DNA of 64,000 bases. Source: Marsupella aquatica. Taxonomy: Eukaryota > Marchantiophyta. Position 1 is the stretch's first letter. Each line of letters starts with the position of its first letter. Shown piece by piece: positions 13,013-24,725 of this stretch. A program made the position numbers and the translations under genes. Location of the stretch: the NCBI GenBank assembly GCA_973895155.1, contig OZ316894.1, positions 8,060,001 to 8,124,000 on the forward strand, written 5' to 3'. The notes beneath the pieces were generated by a model that ran no database searches, was not told the DNA's origin, and saw nothing but the letters and a program-made list of their open reading frames with translations.

Positions 13013-13155
13013 GACTCCCTATAAAACCAGAAAATTTCCATGTCCATTTCTACTCACAAGCATACTCCAAATACTAAAATCTATTGTAAGCAGCAAAATC
13101 TAAATGCATTGACTCTATTCACTCAGATCTTATGCTTCAGAAGCTTAACCCAGGC

Positions 13156-13711
13156 CTACCGTCTTCCCCCAAACACAGCGCCCGGGCGCTATATTCGAAT
13201 ATTGAGTCAAGGGGCGTTATATTCGATTAGTGAGCCCTGGGCATTGTGTTTGAGTTTTGACACTTTGTTTTGGATTTTTGTAACATGTGGCGTTGTGTTC
13301 GAATATTGGCGTTGTGTTTGAAAATTAACGTTGTGTTTGAATAGTGGCATATATTTATAATGGTAAGCATATAATTATAATGTGAAACATATTTGCTTTC
13401 AGTGCGCTCATTGTCGATAGCTTTTTGTTTGCTTTCACAATGTCCTCACTCCAACATAATGTCAACTTCAAACACTTCATTGTAACGGAAGACACTACAG
13501 CAAACCCCTCACTCAAACATAGTGCCCAAGTTCGAACACAACGTCATCCCCAAACACAATGCCAAATTCAAACACAGCGCCCAGGCGCTGTGTAAAAGTG
13601 GCATTGTGTTCGAAAAAAACATGTATTTTTGTATAAGGACACTAACTCGGACACTAAATTTTCAACTTTCGAACACAACGCCCGGGCGCTGTGTTCGGGG
13701 GAAGACGGTAG
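13156..13711. mobile_element. Palindrome-rich CACTA-like miniature inverted-repeat element
   Basis: The ends are perfect 15-bp inverted repeats (CTACCGTCTTCCCCC at 13156-13170 and its complement at 13697-13711). Similarity continues inward through a near-identical block containing the 14-bp palindrome AGCGCCCGGGCGCT or its variant. Read inward, the right end is CACTACCGTC, like the start of CACTA transposons; the left end has lost the first bases. The interior is a run of short units related to GTTGTGTTCGAA, plus another palindromic core near 13578. There is no coding capacity, and I could not identify a target duplication. Confidence 0.7.
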
Positions 13712-14263
13712 TGTGTTGATCATGGAGCTCTACAATGAGCTCTGGAAAGAAAGGAATGCACAGGTGTATTCCCACTTCCTGGGATATCTTCCTAGCTGGG
13801 TTATCCTGAAGAAAACTAGTGAACATCTCAAAAGCAATGATCTACAGGAGCAGGTCTGATAAGAAGTCCCGGCAACTTCAAAGCAACACAGACAAACTTG
13901 ACTTTATTCTGAGGCCATGGGCAATGCTGGAGGTTCCCACTGCCATGAACACAAGTTCATTATGAGTGTTAATTCTCTGAGAACTAGATACGGTTACATC
14001 TCCAAATGGTTACATCTCTATCTGCATGACATTCAGCAGCACAGCAGGAGTCAACCAACTCCCTTTGAATACCGAGTCAGGGTGGCAACCACAGTCAGTG
14101 CTCCTCTAAGGAAGCACAGGAATAAAAAATTTGCCTATACTGCTTCTAAGCCGATTAGAGAGAATTGGAAGAATAACCACAGACAACACATTTGGGACTG
14201 CCCCAACCTCCAGTGGCACTTTGAGAATTATTTAGACCAGTGGTTCCTTGGGATACACTGGCC

Positions 14264-14493
14264 GGATTGATTGTGATCTTTCTAGGGTTTTCCCCCTGTT
14301 GGGGACTGTTGCCCTCTCCTTTGTGGCCCTTGGATTGGGTGGATCGATTGCAATCTTTCTAGGGTTTTCCCCTGGTGGGGATTGTTGCCCTCTCCTTTGT
14401 GGTCCTTGGATTGGGTGGATTGATTGCAATCTTTCTAGGGTTTTCCCCCTGGTGGGGATTGTTGCCCTCTCCTTTGTGGCCCTTGGCTTGGGT
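14264..14493. repeat. Three ~76-bp tandem repeats
   Basis: Three head-to-tail units of 77, 76 and 77 bp (starting 14264, 14341 and 14417), each holding TCTAGGGTTTTCC, GGGGA(C/T)TGTTGCCC and TCCTTTGTGG. Identity between units is high. The preceding 550 bases have weak open frames; one, around 13720-13860, contains a WKERN-like stretch seen in some LINE-derived proteins, too short to call. Confidence 0.85.
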
Positions 14494-16782
14494 GGGTTTT
14501 GCCCCCGGCTTGCTATAAAGCTTTTATTTATTAAAATAAAAAGCAGCAAAATTATGGCCTTGGTTTCACACTTGGCTTAAAGAGGTCTGCATGCGATAAA
14601 AGAAAATGCAGACGATTGAATAAAAGAGTGACACATGGCTTGCTCCAAGGCAGTTTTCCCTTTATTAAAAGAAAGTGACACGGAGGATTGCAAAAACCAA
14701 TATAAAATACAAAATTCACCAACAATAAGTGTGAATATGATACACACAACAGAGAAGCCGCTCCACCCTTCTGTAAAGCGGTTTAGCGAGCATGAGTCAT
14801 CGTACTCTTGCGAAAAGATATGCATGGCATGGGTGAAAAGGTTTCAAAATGAAAGGCAACATAAAAACTTCTTTGTGACAAAACTCAGTGCAAAAACTTT
14901 TCAAAAATTTCCTTGAAAGTTGGTCTAAATTCCATCAAAAGTTACAACTGAACAACACAATTTATGTTCAAAGGTTTTGGGTTGCCTTTGAGGCCAACAA
15001 AACCTGCAAAAATCATCCAAACTTTTTCCTAAAGGCGTATGAAAAGATATGCAACATTTATATTTATGTGCAATAGGAGAGTCTTCTCAAAGCTTCAAAA
15101 TTATGGAGGATAGCATTTGACCATAAACTAATGGTCATAATTCTTTCCCAAGGTTATGTAAATTTATTTTTTGTTTTTCCTGTCACTCGCCTCTAGAGTG
15201 ATTGATGGTAACTGCATAAGACAAATCCTTCTGGCAAACAGCCATGGACATTTTGTGTCCATAATTAGTAACTATGGAGTTATGGTCCATCACATTGTCA
15301 GCTTATGGTTTACTCCAAAGTTAGCTTAAAACACAAAGCATAAATACAGATCTAAAATCTGGGGAAAGTCCTATTTTACAGGTTGAGAAAGTCATAAAGT
15401 TGCTCAATATGAAGGGAAGGTTCCATCAAAGAGATCGAGAGAGGCGCACAAAATCTACAGTAGAGGAATCCCAGAGTAGATCTCTCGAGAAGTAAACGAC
15501 TCAACGGGCTACAAATAAAGCTACTGTAATCTGCATGAGGTCAGCATTTGTGCCCTATCAGTCCGTGGCTCACGTCTTTTAACTCAAACCCTTTTGGCCT
15601 CCAGCACACTTGGGGAAAATCTTGTACAGTAGTTGCCACCTACGTTACATAGAAGCATACAACACAATTGACAGTATTTTGGCAGTTTACCTTAAGTAAC
15701 GACAACAAGAGAGGCAAAGAAGGGAAACGAGGACGTGTTTCAGACATTGAGTGTTCCAGATTTCTTCTGTGAAAGAGAACCCGACCACAGCAAGCCCCAT
15801 AATTTGCTTGCAGGTAAATTTTAAAAAACCCTGATTGCCATAGAACGAAAAAGGCCAAAACTCGATAATCATTAACTTGTGTTTGTAGTTGGCTTCTTCT
15901 GGCCCTTTGTCAGTAAAGCGGTACAATTCAATATGATTGTTTTATTAGCCTCAACCAGTCACTCGTCCTTTTTGTATAGTTCACTCGCTGATCATGATTT
16001 CCTTACGTTCCTCGCTTGTTCCTTTTCTCAAACAAATGATCTTTGAAATCTGAGAACTTGTGGTAGAATGGTGAATGATGTTCCCAGAAACATCATCATC
16101 CCACTAAAAGTCCAGAGCCAACTCTAAAAATCTGGGTACTGACCACATAATGTCTGCAGGACAACGTGCACGACGAACGAGGGAAAAGAAACGGCGGAGA
16201 GAACGTCAGCAACAAACTTACGGTCCTGTGGCAAACTGGCAACCTGACAAGTCCCTTTGTCTCATGGACTTTACTCCCACCGCTTTGAGTACCGTAGTGA
16301 CTGGACAGGATTCGAACTCAGGATCGGTTTAGGATGATTCAACAGCCCTTACGATGGACGTGGTCACTTTATGGTTACGTAAACAGAGGATCTAACGGCG
16401 TTGTGTTGTGGCCTCGTTTGAGGTGATCACTGGGCCGTAGATGGTTCTCATACTGCGAAACGTGGGAGGCAAATTTCGGCGCCGACAGAGACGTGACACT
16501 TCAGCGTTATCTAACGGCCCTTGCGGAGCAGCCAGTTCCGGGGAAGAGACTTAGCCGTAGATGATTAATGTAAGACAAAAGAAATCATTGAATATGAAGT
16601 TGAAGCCTGGATTCACCCGGGCCCTGAACCATGCTATTTGGGATGAATCTGGCTTGTTTTAGAAGTAGGAAAACAAGAAGAAAATGTCTAATTGGTTGCT
16701 TAATCAAGTTGAGGACATCTTGAAACCCGTCTTACTTCTGACAATCAGAACATTTCCAAACGTGATGAGAATTGAGTAAAAA
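14494..16782. other. Gene-free spacer
   Basis: I see no supported gene in this 2.3-kb AT-rich stretch. A 60-codon frame at 16150-16332 encodes an Arg/Lys-rich start but has no homology I recognise. On the minus strand near 16300-16317 there is a pol III B-box-like GTTCGAATCC, without a matching A box or cloverleaf. Confidence 0.4.
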
Positions 16783-17016
16783 ATGATTTTGTGGAGAGGT
16801 CATTCAATGTCCTTTCTAACAAGCTAGAATATAACCCAAATGAAGCTGTCGGATAGCTCATTCAATGCTCTTTGTAATGAACTAAAATGGGTGTTCAAAT
16901 GATTTTGTGGAGAGGTCATTCAATGTCCTTTCTAACAAGCTAGAATATAACCCAAATCAATCTCTCGGATAGCTCATTCAATGCTCTTTCTTATGAGCTA
17001 AAATGAGTGTTCAAAC
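16783..17016. repeat. Tandem duplication of a 116-bp unit
   Basis: Two adjacent copies begin ATGATTTTGTGGAGAGG at 16783 and 16899. Each contains two related halves ending in ATTCAATGnnCTTT, so the unit itself grew from a shorter one. No coding function is seen. Confidence 0.85.
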
Positions 17017-17624
17017 ATTGGGGGGAAACTTTGAAGATATCATCATCGTCGATTGCAGTGCTAGTGTAGTGAGGGCTCCAGAATAATACCTCCCTTCTAT
17101 CCGTCTGTCTGTAGGGCAAAAGAAGGGGCAGCAGGGGATACAGGCTGGTGGTAACGGGTCAAATGTCTCGAGGGGAAATCTGTGCAAAGGAATGGCTGGA
17201 TCCTGATTGCTTTTACGAGGGCTTTACGAGAAGGAGAAGATATAAATTGAGAGGTCACTTTGTGTTTTACCATGCCTGACCCATAGGTCCACAATGGTCC
17301 CAAAAAAAGGTAGTCTAGTAATACCGTCCTGACAATGTGTAGAAACAAGGAGTTCCTTTTCAAGATAACCCCTCAGCTTTGGCCAAATTTCATATGCGTC
17401 TTGTGGGACCCATGTGGTCTAAATAGGACTGGAGAATTTCCTGAGAAGTGATCTCTCAATTCAAGTACAGCTTCCCCGGGGAGGTCCCGGCTTTGGTTTA
17501 AATTTTTTTTTAAATAAACAATTCAAGTACAGCCAAAAATGTACCACTCATTACGGGTCCAGTTAGAGACTTTCGTAAATCTGAATTTTTTGTCAAAATT
17601 CCACGTCACCCCGTAAATATTCAG

Positions 17625-17865
17625 CCATTAGATGGTTTGAATCGAACGATCTACATCCATTTTGTGTGTGAAGACTTGTGTGAAGGCTCGTGTGGCCTCT
17701 CAACTGAAAATGAGCTTTCATACCGTTAGATGTTATGAATCAAACCATCAGATTCATTTTGTGTGTGAATACTCGTGTGGTCTCTTAGCTCAAAAAGGAC
17801 TTTTATACCATTAGATGTTTTGAATCCAACGATCTTATTACTTTTGTGTGTGATGCCTCGTGTGA
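17625..17865. repeat. Degenerate tandem repeat, about 90 bp, 2.5-3 copies
   Basis: Units start with CCATTAGATG or CCGTTAGATG at about 17625, 17723 and 17809 and continue through TTTTGTGTGTG and CTCGTGTG. The copies are diverged. This is an old minisatellite in the spacer. Confidence 0.7.
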
Positions 17866-18407
17866 AGAGTAATGTCACTTCTCAACACAAACAACTCTGT
17901 CAAACTAAACCTATCCATGCTTGGATGTTGACATAACTAGATCTGTTTTTGTGCAGCTTGATATATATATTATGCCCTTTATGGTGCCTAAAGAATAAGA
18001 AGAACTTGGGCAATATGTGGGCTTTGAAAAAAATCAATATTTGAAAAATCTTCAGGTTGGGTATAAAGTATATTTTAAAAGGCAATTTAATTGCAATAAA
18101 ATAAATAAATAAATAAGCTTGGTAAGCAACATATAAAGCATTCTCTCAACCTCTTGACGCCACACAAGTAAATTGGGAAAGAATACTAAAATAGAAGTAG
18201 GGGTGAAAGATCATGAGGAAGGTGAGGTGAACGGGGAGGTGAATAAGCGAGGGTTTGGTCATGGGAAGCTTACATTGAAGTTTAATGCAAGGATTATTAA
18301 GATGTTAACATGTGGAAGGGTCTAGTTATGAAAATATTGTTTTGAAATGGTATTGAATGTTAGATTTTTGGAATGTAAACTCTAGAGTATTATAACCTTG
18401 TTTTTAA

Positions 18408-18915
18408 GTTACAACTTGTCAAACAATACTCAAACCCTTGAATACATGTGTACCAATTGCCTTAATTTATGACCTTATTGATTTTAAAGTTACAAATGGG
18501 GTCAAACATTATAGCGACCCTTGTAGATGTGTGTACCAAAATGCCTTGACTTGTAACCTTCCCAGATAACCTTATTAATTTTGATTTTGAAGTTACAACT
18601 AGGGTCAAACAGAACACTAGCCCTTGTAAATGTGTGTACCATGTAGTGTCTTAACTTGTAGTTACCTTATATTGATTTTATAAGTTATAACTGGGGTCAA
18701 ACAGTACACTGACCCTTGCAAATGTGTGTACCAGGATGCGTTAACTTGTAACTTTATATTGATTTTGAAGGTACAACTGGGGTCAAACAATACACCGACC
18801 CTTGCGGATGTGTGTAACAGAATGCCTTAACTTGTAACCTTATATTGATTTTGAAGTTATAATTGGGGTCAAACATTACACCGACCTTTGCATATGTGCG
18901 TACTATAGTTTATTG
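18408..18915. repeat. Minisatellite, about six diverged units of 80-110 bp
   Basis: Each unit runs TTGATTTTGAAGTTACAACT, then GGGGTCAAACA, then a GACCCTTG-like block, then TGTGTGTACC and CCTTAACTTGTAACC. I count six copies with small indels. No open frame crosses it. It is followed by AT-rich unique sequence. Confidence 0.85.
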
Positions 18916-20039
18916 CCTTAACTCGAATAATATGATATGCACCTTATAATTATAGTACCTGATTGATAGTAAACTTAAGTGAATAACTTTAGGTACAAAG
19001 AGCTAACTTCTCCATTTTTGGAATCCAACAAAGGGCAAATTTCACTTTCTGAATATGTAATGTGCTAAGATAATCATAACAATATGAAACACAATTACCA
19101 AAGACTCATCTACCTACCAAGAGCATTGCTTTTTACAAAGAAATTGCAAATTATGAATACTTATAGTTTAATTTGTTAAGATTGCATAAATCTATTGTGT
19201 TGATTCAAATAGAAGCTCTAAGTGTTGTGGTAAATAATTAATATACTTATATTTGCACAACCATATATAATAATGCTATAAATTTTTAGCTTTTCTGATA
19301 ATTTATTTGAAAATAAACACTATTATGATAAATATAACATGTGTGAAAATTAGATTTTAAATTATAGATAGTCCATGCTTGATTTAGCTTTATGAGTGAA
19401 CAACTTTAGCAATCACACTTATTCAATGGGGAAAAAAGAGAGAAACAAACCTCTATTTCAAGCTTAGATGATAGCTTGGGGTTGTTTCTTAGTGATGCCA
19501 AAATTTGTCTACAAACTCACACAAATTTGCTCATGTCAATTGAATGGACAAAATACCAAGTCACTTCACAAATAAGAAATAAACACAAATTCTAGTCATA
19601 AAAAATATGCACTAGTATAAACATTTACCTTGATGGTAGTCACCATGAGAATCTTTAAAAAAATCTTGGATGCCACTTGAGTGTAGCTCCCCCGGGCCTC
19701 ATTCAAACATATTCCTTGAATGCACACCAAAAAAGTCATAAGCATAATCTCAAACTCACTTGCACATTCAAGAATAGCCAATTATTCTCAAAACATTAAA
19801 TTATTCTATTATTATAAATCTCTACAAAAATAAGGCTATGACTTTCTATTGATTAGTAAAACATATATTTAAAAAACAGAAATGAAATCAATATGTTTCT
19901 CCTCTTATGAAGGTGGCTATATATAAAGTTACTCTCTTCCCAACATGATCATTATGATTCTACGAGATAAGTAATCTCATCACTTATCAGTCACTTTCAT
20001 CAGTGTACCTGATATCAGCTGTCACCTCATCTCAGAGAG
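18916..20039. other. AT-rich spacer
   Basis: About 1.1 kb of AT-rich sequence with no motif, RNA gene or credible open frame that I can support. Confidence 0.4.
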
Positions 20040-20545
20040 GCCGCTAAGTTGTGATGCGAAAAAGAAAAAAAATGAAGAAAAAAAAATTCTTGAATTTTTC
20101 TTCAAAATTTGAAGAAAAACTTTTTTTTTTCAAATTTTTTTTGCCATGAGACGTCCGTACCGTACGGACACCTATCTCGACGAGCCCAGCCGAGATGGGA
20201 AAAAAATTTCTGAATTTTTTTTTCAAAATTTTTTTTTGGGAAAATTTTTGGTATTTTTTTTTCCACATTTTTTTTCGGTCCGCCCCATCTCGGCAAGGCC
20301 AGCTGAGATGGGGAAAAATTTTATTTTTATTTTTTTTCAAAATTTATTTTTCCGGGAAATTTTTTGGTTTTTTTTTTTGGGATTTTTTTTCGGTCCGTAC
20401 ATCCATCTCGGCGAGGTCAGCCGAGATTCAATCAACCTCAGTTGCCCAGCTGAGATGAGCTAAAGTTTGAAGGCCCTATCTCAACTCCTCAGCTGAGATT
20501 CTAAAAATTTTGAGATAACTGATATCAGCCACTGATAATTGATGA
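20040..20545. repeat. T-rich inverted-repeat block with three ~115-bp units
   Basis: Three units alternate a stem-forming motif (CATCTCGGCnAGGnCAGC, then GAGATGGGG) with long A/T runs. The first carries the 17-nt near-perfect palindrome GTCCGTACCGTACGGAC at 20153-20169. The block is bordered by GATATCAG on the left (near 20010) and the complementary TGATATCAG on the right (near 20520), suggesting a small inverted-repeat element. The open frames across it are Phe/Lys runs from the T and A tracts. Confidence 0.6.
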
Positions 20546-23150
20546 TGTTGTGTACCCCTGATTCTACACTTATGGGTTTTTTCTTTGTTTCCATTTGCCG
20601 GCCATTAAAATTGATGAGAATTTTGTTTTTGTCCTTACTAGACAAATCATGATGAATAAAGTACATTTTCCAAACAAAAAGTAAACTGTCTCCCCATAAA
20701 ACAATTAAAAAACCAATGCTATGAATAGTTTTTGAGTTTATGAATTTGTTTTCTAGTGATGTCAACTTTTATTATGCAAATTTCAAATACTTTTAAAAAC
20801 ATCTCATAATTTTATAGACAAGTCCAATGCGTAGTTATCCATTGCACAAAAATGTTGCGAGACAATGAAGTGCAGGTGATTGCCTAGCTCCTTGCCTCCA
20901 AGATAGTTTGTTGCTCACCCTTGTGATGAATAATTTGTCACTCGAACAAACGAGGTGATGACTATAGTGAGGAGTTGCAATGTGAATCACACAGAGAGGT
21001 GAAAAGAACTTGAGAAAGGTGAAGACAAACAAATGATGACAATATTATGTACCACGCTAAAAGCTCCTTCCAAATTCTTGAGAGTGTATTTGTGCACATC
21101 ATAGAGTTTTGGCAAACTTGATGACTAGGAAAGACCAGGAAAGAGAGCTAGTAAAACAAACAAATACAATATTACCAATGTGTAAAAAAATTGAACTGGA
21201 CCCACATACTAGTTGATATCATGATATGTGAACCACTCATTTTATATGAACGGTTGTAACTGTAATGAATTTTAAAAGCAAAATCTTGGGAAATGAGAAA
21301 TCATTTTGATCATCCATTTGGACCGTCCATGTGGACGGTCGCACTGAAATCCATAAGCAATTCTTGGAAAATGGAAAATTAATTTTGTCCAGTTTGATTC
21401 ATCCATTTGCATGTTGTAATTCTTGGAAAATAAAAAGTCAATTTTGTCCTTCTCCTTATTGTAAAAGCCCCCATAGTCTCCCCAAACCCTCATGGAGTGT
21501 TTTCTCATTTGCAATTGCAATAGTTGGATGTGATTTACATTGAACCATGTCTAAGTGTAGGATTTAGAGAAGACACCACAGGCCAACACTGTGATATAAG
21601 TGCATGAGACATCATTTATGCACTTATTCATATGTATAAAGTTTGCTCTATGTGATAAATGCATGGAAAATCACTTATGCACTTCCTTGTTGTGTTGTCC
21701 CATTACACACTTTGACACTTCTCATACTCTAAGTCCTCATATTGCACATTTCAGTTGGATAATTAATCCGTGGACCCCCATGTTATTTTAGAGACAGTTG
21801 TCTAGAAACTGAAGCCTGGATGGATCTCCAATTCTAAAGAAAAAAATTTCAAAAATGTACAAGTCAATGTTTGATTGACACTTGAAACATTTGCCAAGTT
21901 TACCAAGGTAACCATAATCAACATCAATCACAAAACTAGTTGTAGTATGAACTATTGTCACACTCATTGGAAAGTTAGAGAACATTGGAAACTTATAATC
22001 TACTCAAAACTCAACTAAATCTATCAATGTTAAGTTCATTAAAAAGCTAAAGAAATTTTACAATTCATAATCTCCTTACTACTCAATAAAATCTGTCAAT
22101 TTTAGGTTCATTATAATGGAAGGGGTCAACATTTAAGGGGTTGTACAATAAAGATTTCTATTCATGTTAGAGATTATAAAATCATGGGAAAAATTTATTT
22201 TTCAAATTACTTACTCAATTCTTATTGAAAGGTGATAGTGCTGAGCTCATTAGGACCGTTGCTTCAAGATCTTTCCAACGCCATATTATACATGAGTTTT
22301 CATTATAATTTGACTTAGTAATGTCAAATAAAAATTGCTGCCGGGAAAATTTCATGCTTTGAATAAAAATCAAAATGTAAATAAAATCGTTACTGAGAGC
22401 AATTTTACCTCAATCTTTTTGTCTTTTGATTTGTATGTCAGTTTTTTTTACATTTTTTTAATGGCATGGTGTCCCAATTTTTATAGCAAAGTTGCCACAA
22501 ACATGAATACATAAGTTAGTTATATCCAAAAACAAGTCTCTTCCTGATTGCAACATGCCATAATGATGTGGCGCGCTGTGGAACCAGAAATTTTGGTAAT
22601 TACATAAAACTACCTTATGTGATATGTTGTTGTATTTACAAATAATGATTCTTATTGGTTGACGTTCAGTTCAGATATGTGTTGGGGCCTGAAAATGACT
22701 CCAAATCTTTTTTCTGCACATAGATTTCTTTGCATACACATATGATTTTGTAAAATATAATGTACAATACTAAAGAGAGGATATTGGTAACAGTTTAACT
22801 TTTGTGAACAAACTTCTTTGGTCACTGGCCTGGTGTATATATTGTCGATAAAAATATGTGTACCTTTATAGACTTAAATGCATTCATATAGTTGTCATAT
22901 AGTGCCAAAAGTTTTTCTTTTAGTGAGAGTTAACTTGCTTTTTTTTTGGTGCATTTACAATAAAAATATAGTCAAAGTAGACCTGCGCTTAATGCAAACT
23001 ACTTGTTTAGTGCATTTACAAAGCAAATTCTTGTAATTTTCGGGGAAGACATGGTTAGGGTGCACTAATACACAAATAACCAAGGTGCACTTTATACAAG
23101 GTTCATTCATTCATTGTATCCTGGTTGTAAAAATACGTCCAAGGATATCG
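20546..23150. other. AT-rich spacer, no gene seen
   Basis: About 2.6 kb with no supported coding or RNA gene. It separates the repeat block from the GC-richer leader region of the ATG11 gene. Confidence 0.45.
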
Positions 23151-24725
23151 TCAAATCATTGCCGGTCCAGCAGAGTATCTTTTCCCAGGAGGAATTTATG
23201 CGGTGTAGAGTGTAGGATGGCCGATTTCGGCTGACACGGATACGCAACGGACCGCACAGGTGCGGAACCTTCCCAGACCATTCCGTCCAGCTTCGGTTCG
23301 GTTTGGTTCGGTTCCGACCCTAAATTCTCCTCTCCTTCCGGTTCCGCAAGATTCTTCTTCATTCCTTCGTTCAACATTCGTCATTCGTCATTCGTAGAGT
23401 TTGCGTCAATCAATTACGAAAGAGGAAGAGGGATGGCACCGAATGTGGACATGACCGTGAGGTGGAGAGAAAAGACTCGAGAGAAGGGACAGGAAGAAGA
23501 GAGTGGAGAGATTATTGCAGGAGAAATTGCGGGAGGAGAGGATTCCGGTGGAGCCTCCAAATGTTGAAGGAAGCTCAGCGCAAGGACAGGCGTCTGCGTC
23601 TTATTAGAATTCTGGGAAGTCGAATTCGATCGACATCGTTTGTACCGTAGTGGAGACGATTGGACAGCCTCTCGCCGTCTTATTAGAATTGGACATCTTT
23701 AGAGTGGGCGAGAGATTGGACAGCCTCTCGCTCTCGGCGGTTCTAGGCAAAATTGGTGGATTGATTGATTGATTGATTAGACGGCCCAGTATGTCGTCAT
23801 CGACTTGTAGAGCAGAAGGACAAGAGAGCGGCGGGGACATAAGTAGGGCGAATTTGTATTCCTTCGAGGTGCGGAACAGTGCTACGTAGCAGTGTGTTTA
23901 GGGTGCTTGTGTCAATTGGAACGGTTGATTGTTGAATTGCGAACTTGTTGGTAGCTTGTTTCTCCGTGCGCGTTTTGGTTTCGTCGAGCGGGTCGTCTAG
24001 TTACTTCTCTGCTTGCTTTTGAGAGGGGGCTTTACCTGTGTGTGCGTGATGTCATCTTTGCTCTAACGAGCGGCTTATCTGTCTATGTACGTTTCTCGTT
24101 TAACGAGCGCACTGTCTGTACGCGTTTGTTTGTGCTGTTGCAGTCAGCCGCGGCTCATCTCTGTGGTATTATGAGTTTCGGTTTCGCGGAGCGGGTTAAC
24201 GCTCTGTGTGCGTTTCTGTTTTGCCGAGGGGGTCTGGTTACGTACGCGTGAAGGATGAGAGCACTGCGGGGCAGGGAGGACGTTGTCTTTCCTTCCACTT
24301 CATAATTGAGTGGTGACTACAGTGGCGGGTTCTCTGTCTGTATTCGTTTTTGTTTACGGAGGGCTGAAGGATGATGTCATTCGGGGCGACGGTGTCTTTC
24401 CTCCTGCTGTACAATTGAAAGGGACTTCGAGGAGTTTGTGTTCCGTTGTTGGTTGTGGTTTGGCGCTAGACTTCTCTCGGGTGATTGGGCCTGGGAGAAA
24501 GGAAAAGAGAAAGAGAAAAATAGTTGTTCAATTTTTTTAATTTCCTCCATAGTTTTTTAGGTTAGGTGAATTACGGTCCTGTTTCTATCCCCCCAGGGCG
24601 CTGAATTGGGGGCTGGAAATTGACGCTGGATTGAATTAGGGAAGAGGCAGCAGGTGCCTGATTCTTATGCAAGGGTGTGTTTCAAACTGATTGGTTGATT
24701 GATTGAGAGGGAGAAGGAGAGAGAG
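23151..24725 (+). promoter_or_regulatory. Promoter and leader region of ATG11
   Basis: Composition changes at about 23160 from AT-rich spacer to mixed, purine- and GT-rich sequence that continues to the ATG11 start codon. It holds the tandem ATTCGTC near 23380, (GATT)n runs near 23760 and 24690, and several upstream ATGs. The long GT/T-rich stretch 23880-24550 would fit a leader intron. No TATA box can be chosen with confidence. Confidence 0.4.
23433..23567 (+). CDS. Small upstream open frame, 44 codons
   Basis: An ATG at 23433 opens a 44-codon frame ending TGA at 23567, Glu/Gly/Arg-rich (begins MAPNVDMTVRW). It lies about 1.2 kb upstream of the ATG11 start in the presumed leader. It could be a regulatory uORF, an unannotated micropeptide or chance; I recognise no homologue. 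Confidence 0.15.
   Translation: MAPNVDMTVRWREKTREKGQEEESGEIIAGEIAGGEDSGGASKC

Noticed and set aside
16270-16390. Possible tRNA or tRNA-derived SINE on the minus strand (GTTCGAATCC)
   Set aside because: A partial acceptor-stem match is present, but there is no A box, no D arm and no convincing anticodon stem.
20102-20463. Open frames of about 64-105 codons on both strands
   Set aside because: They are Phe/Lys homopolymer products of A/T tracts.
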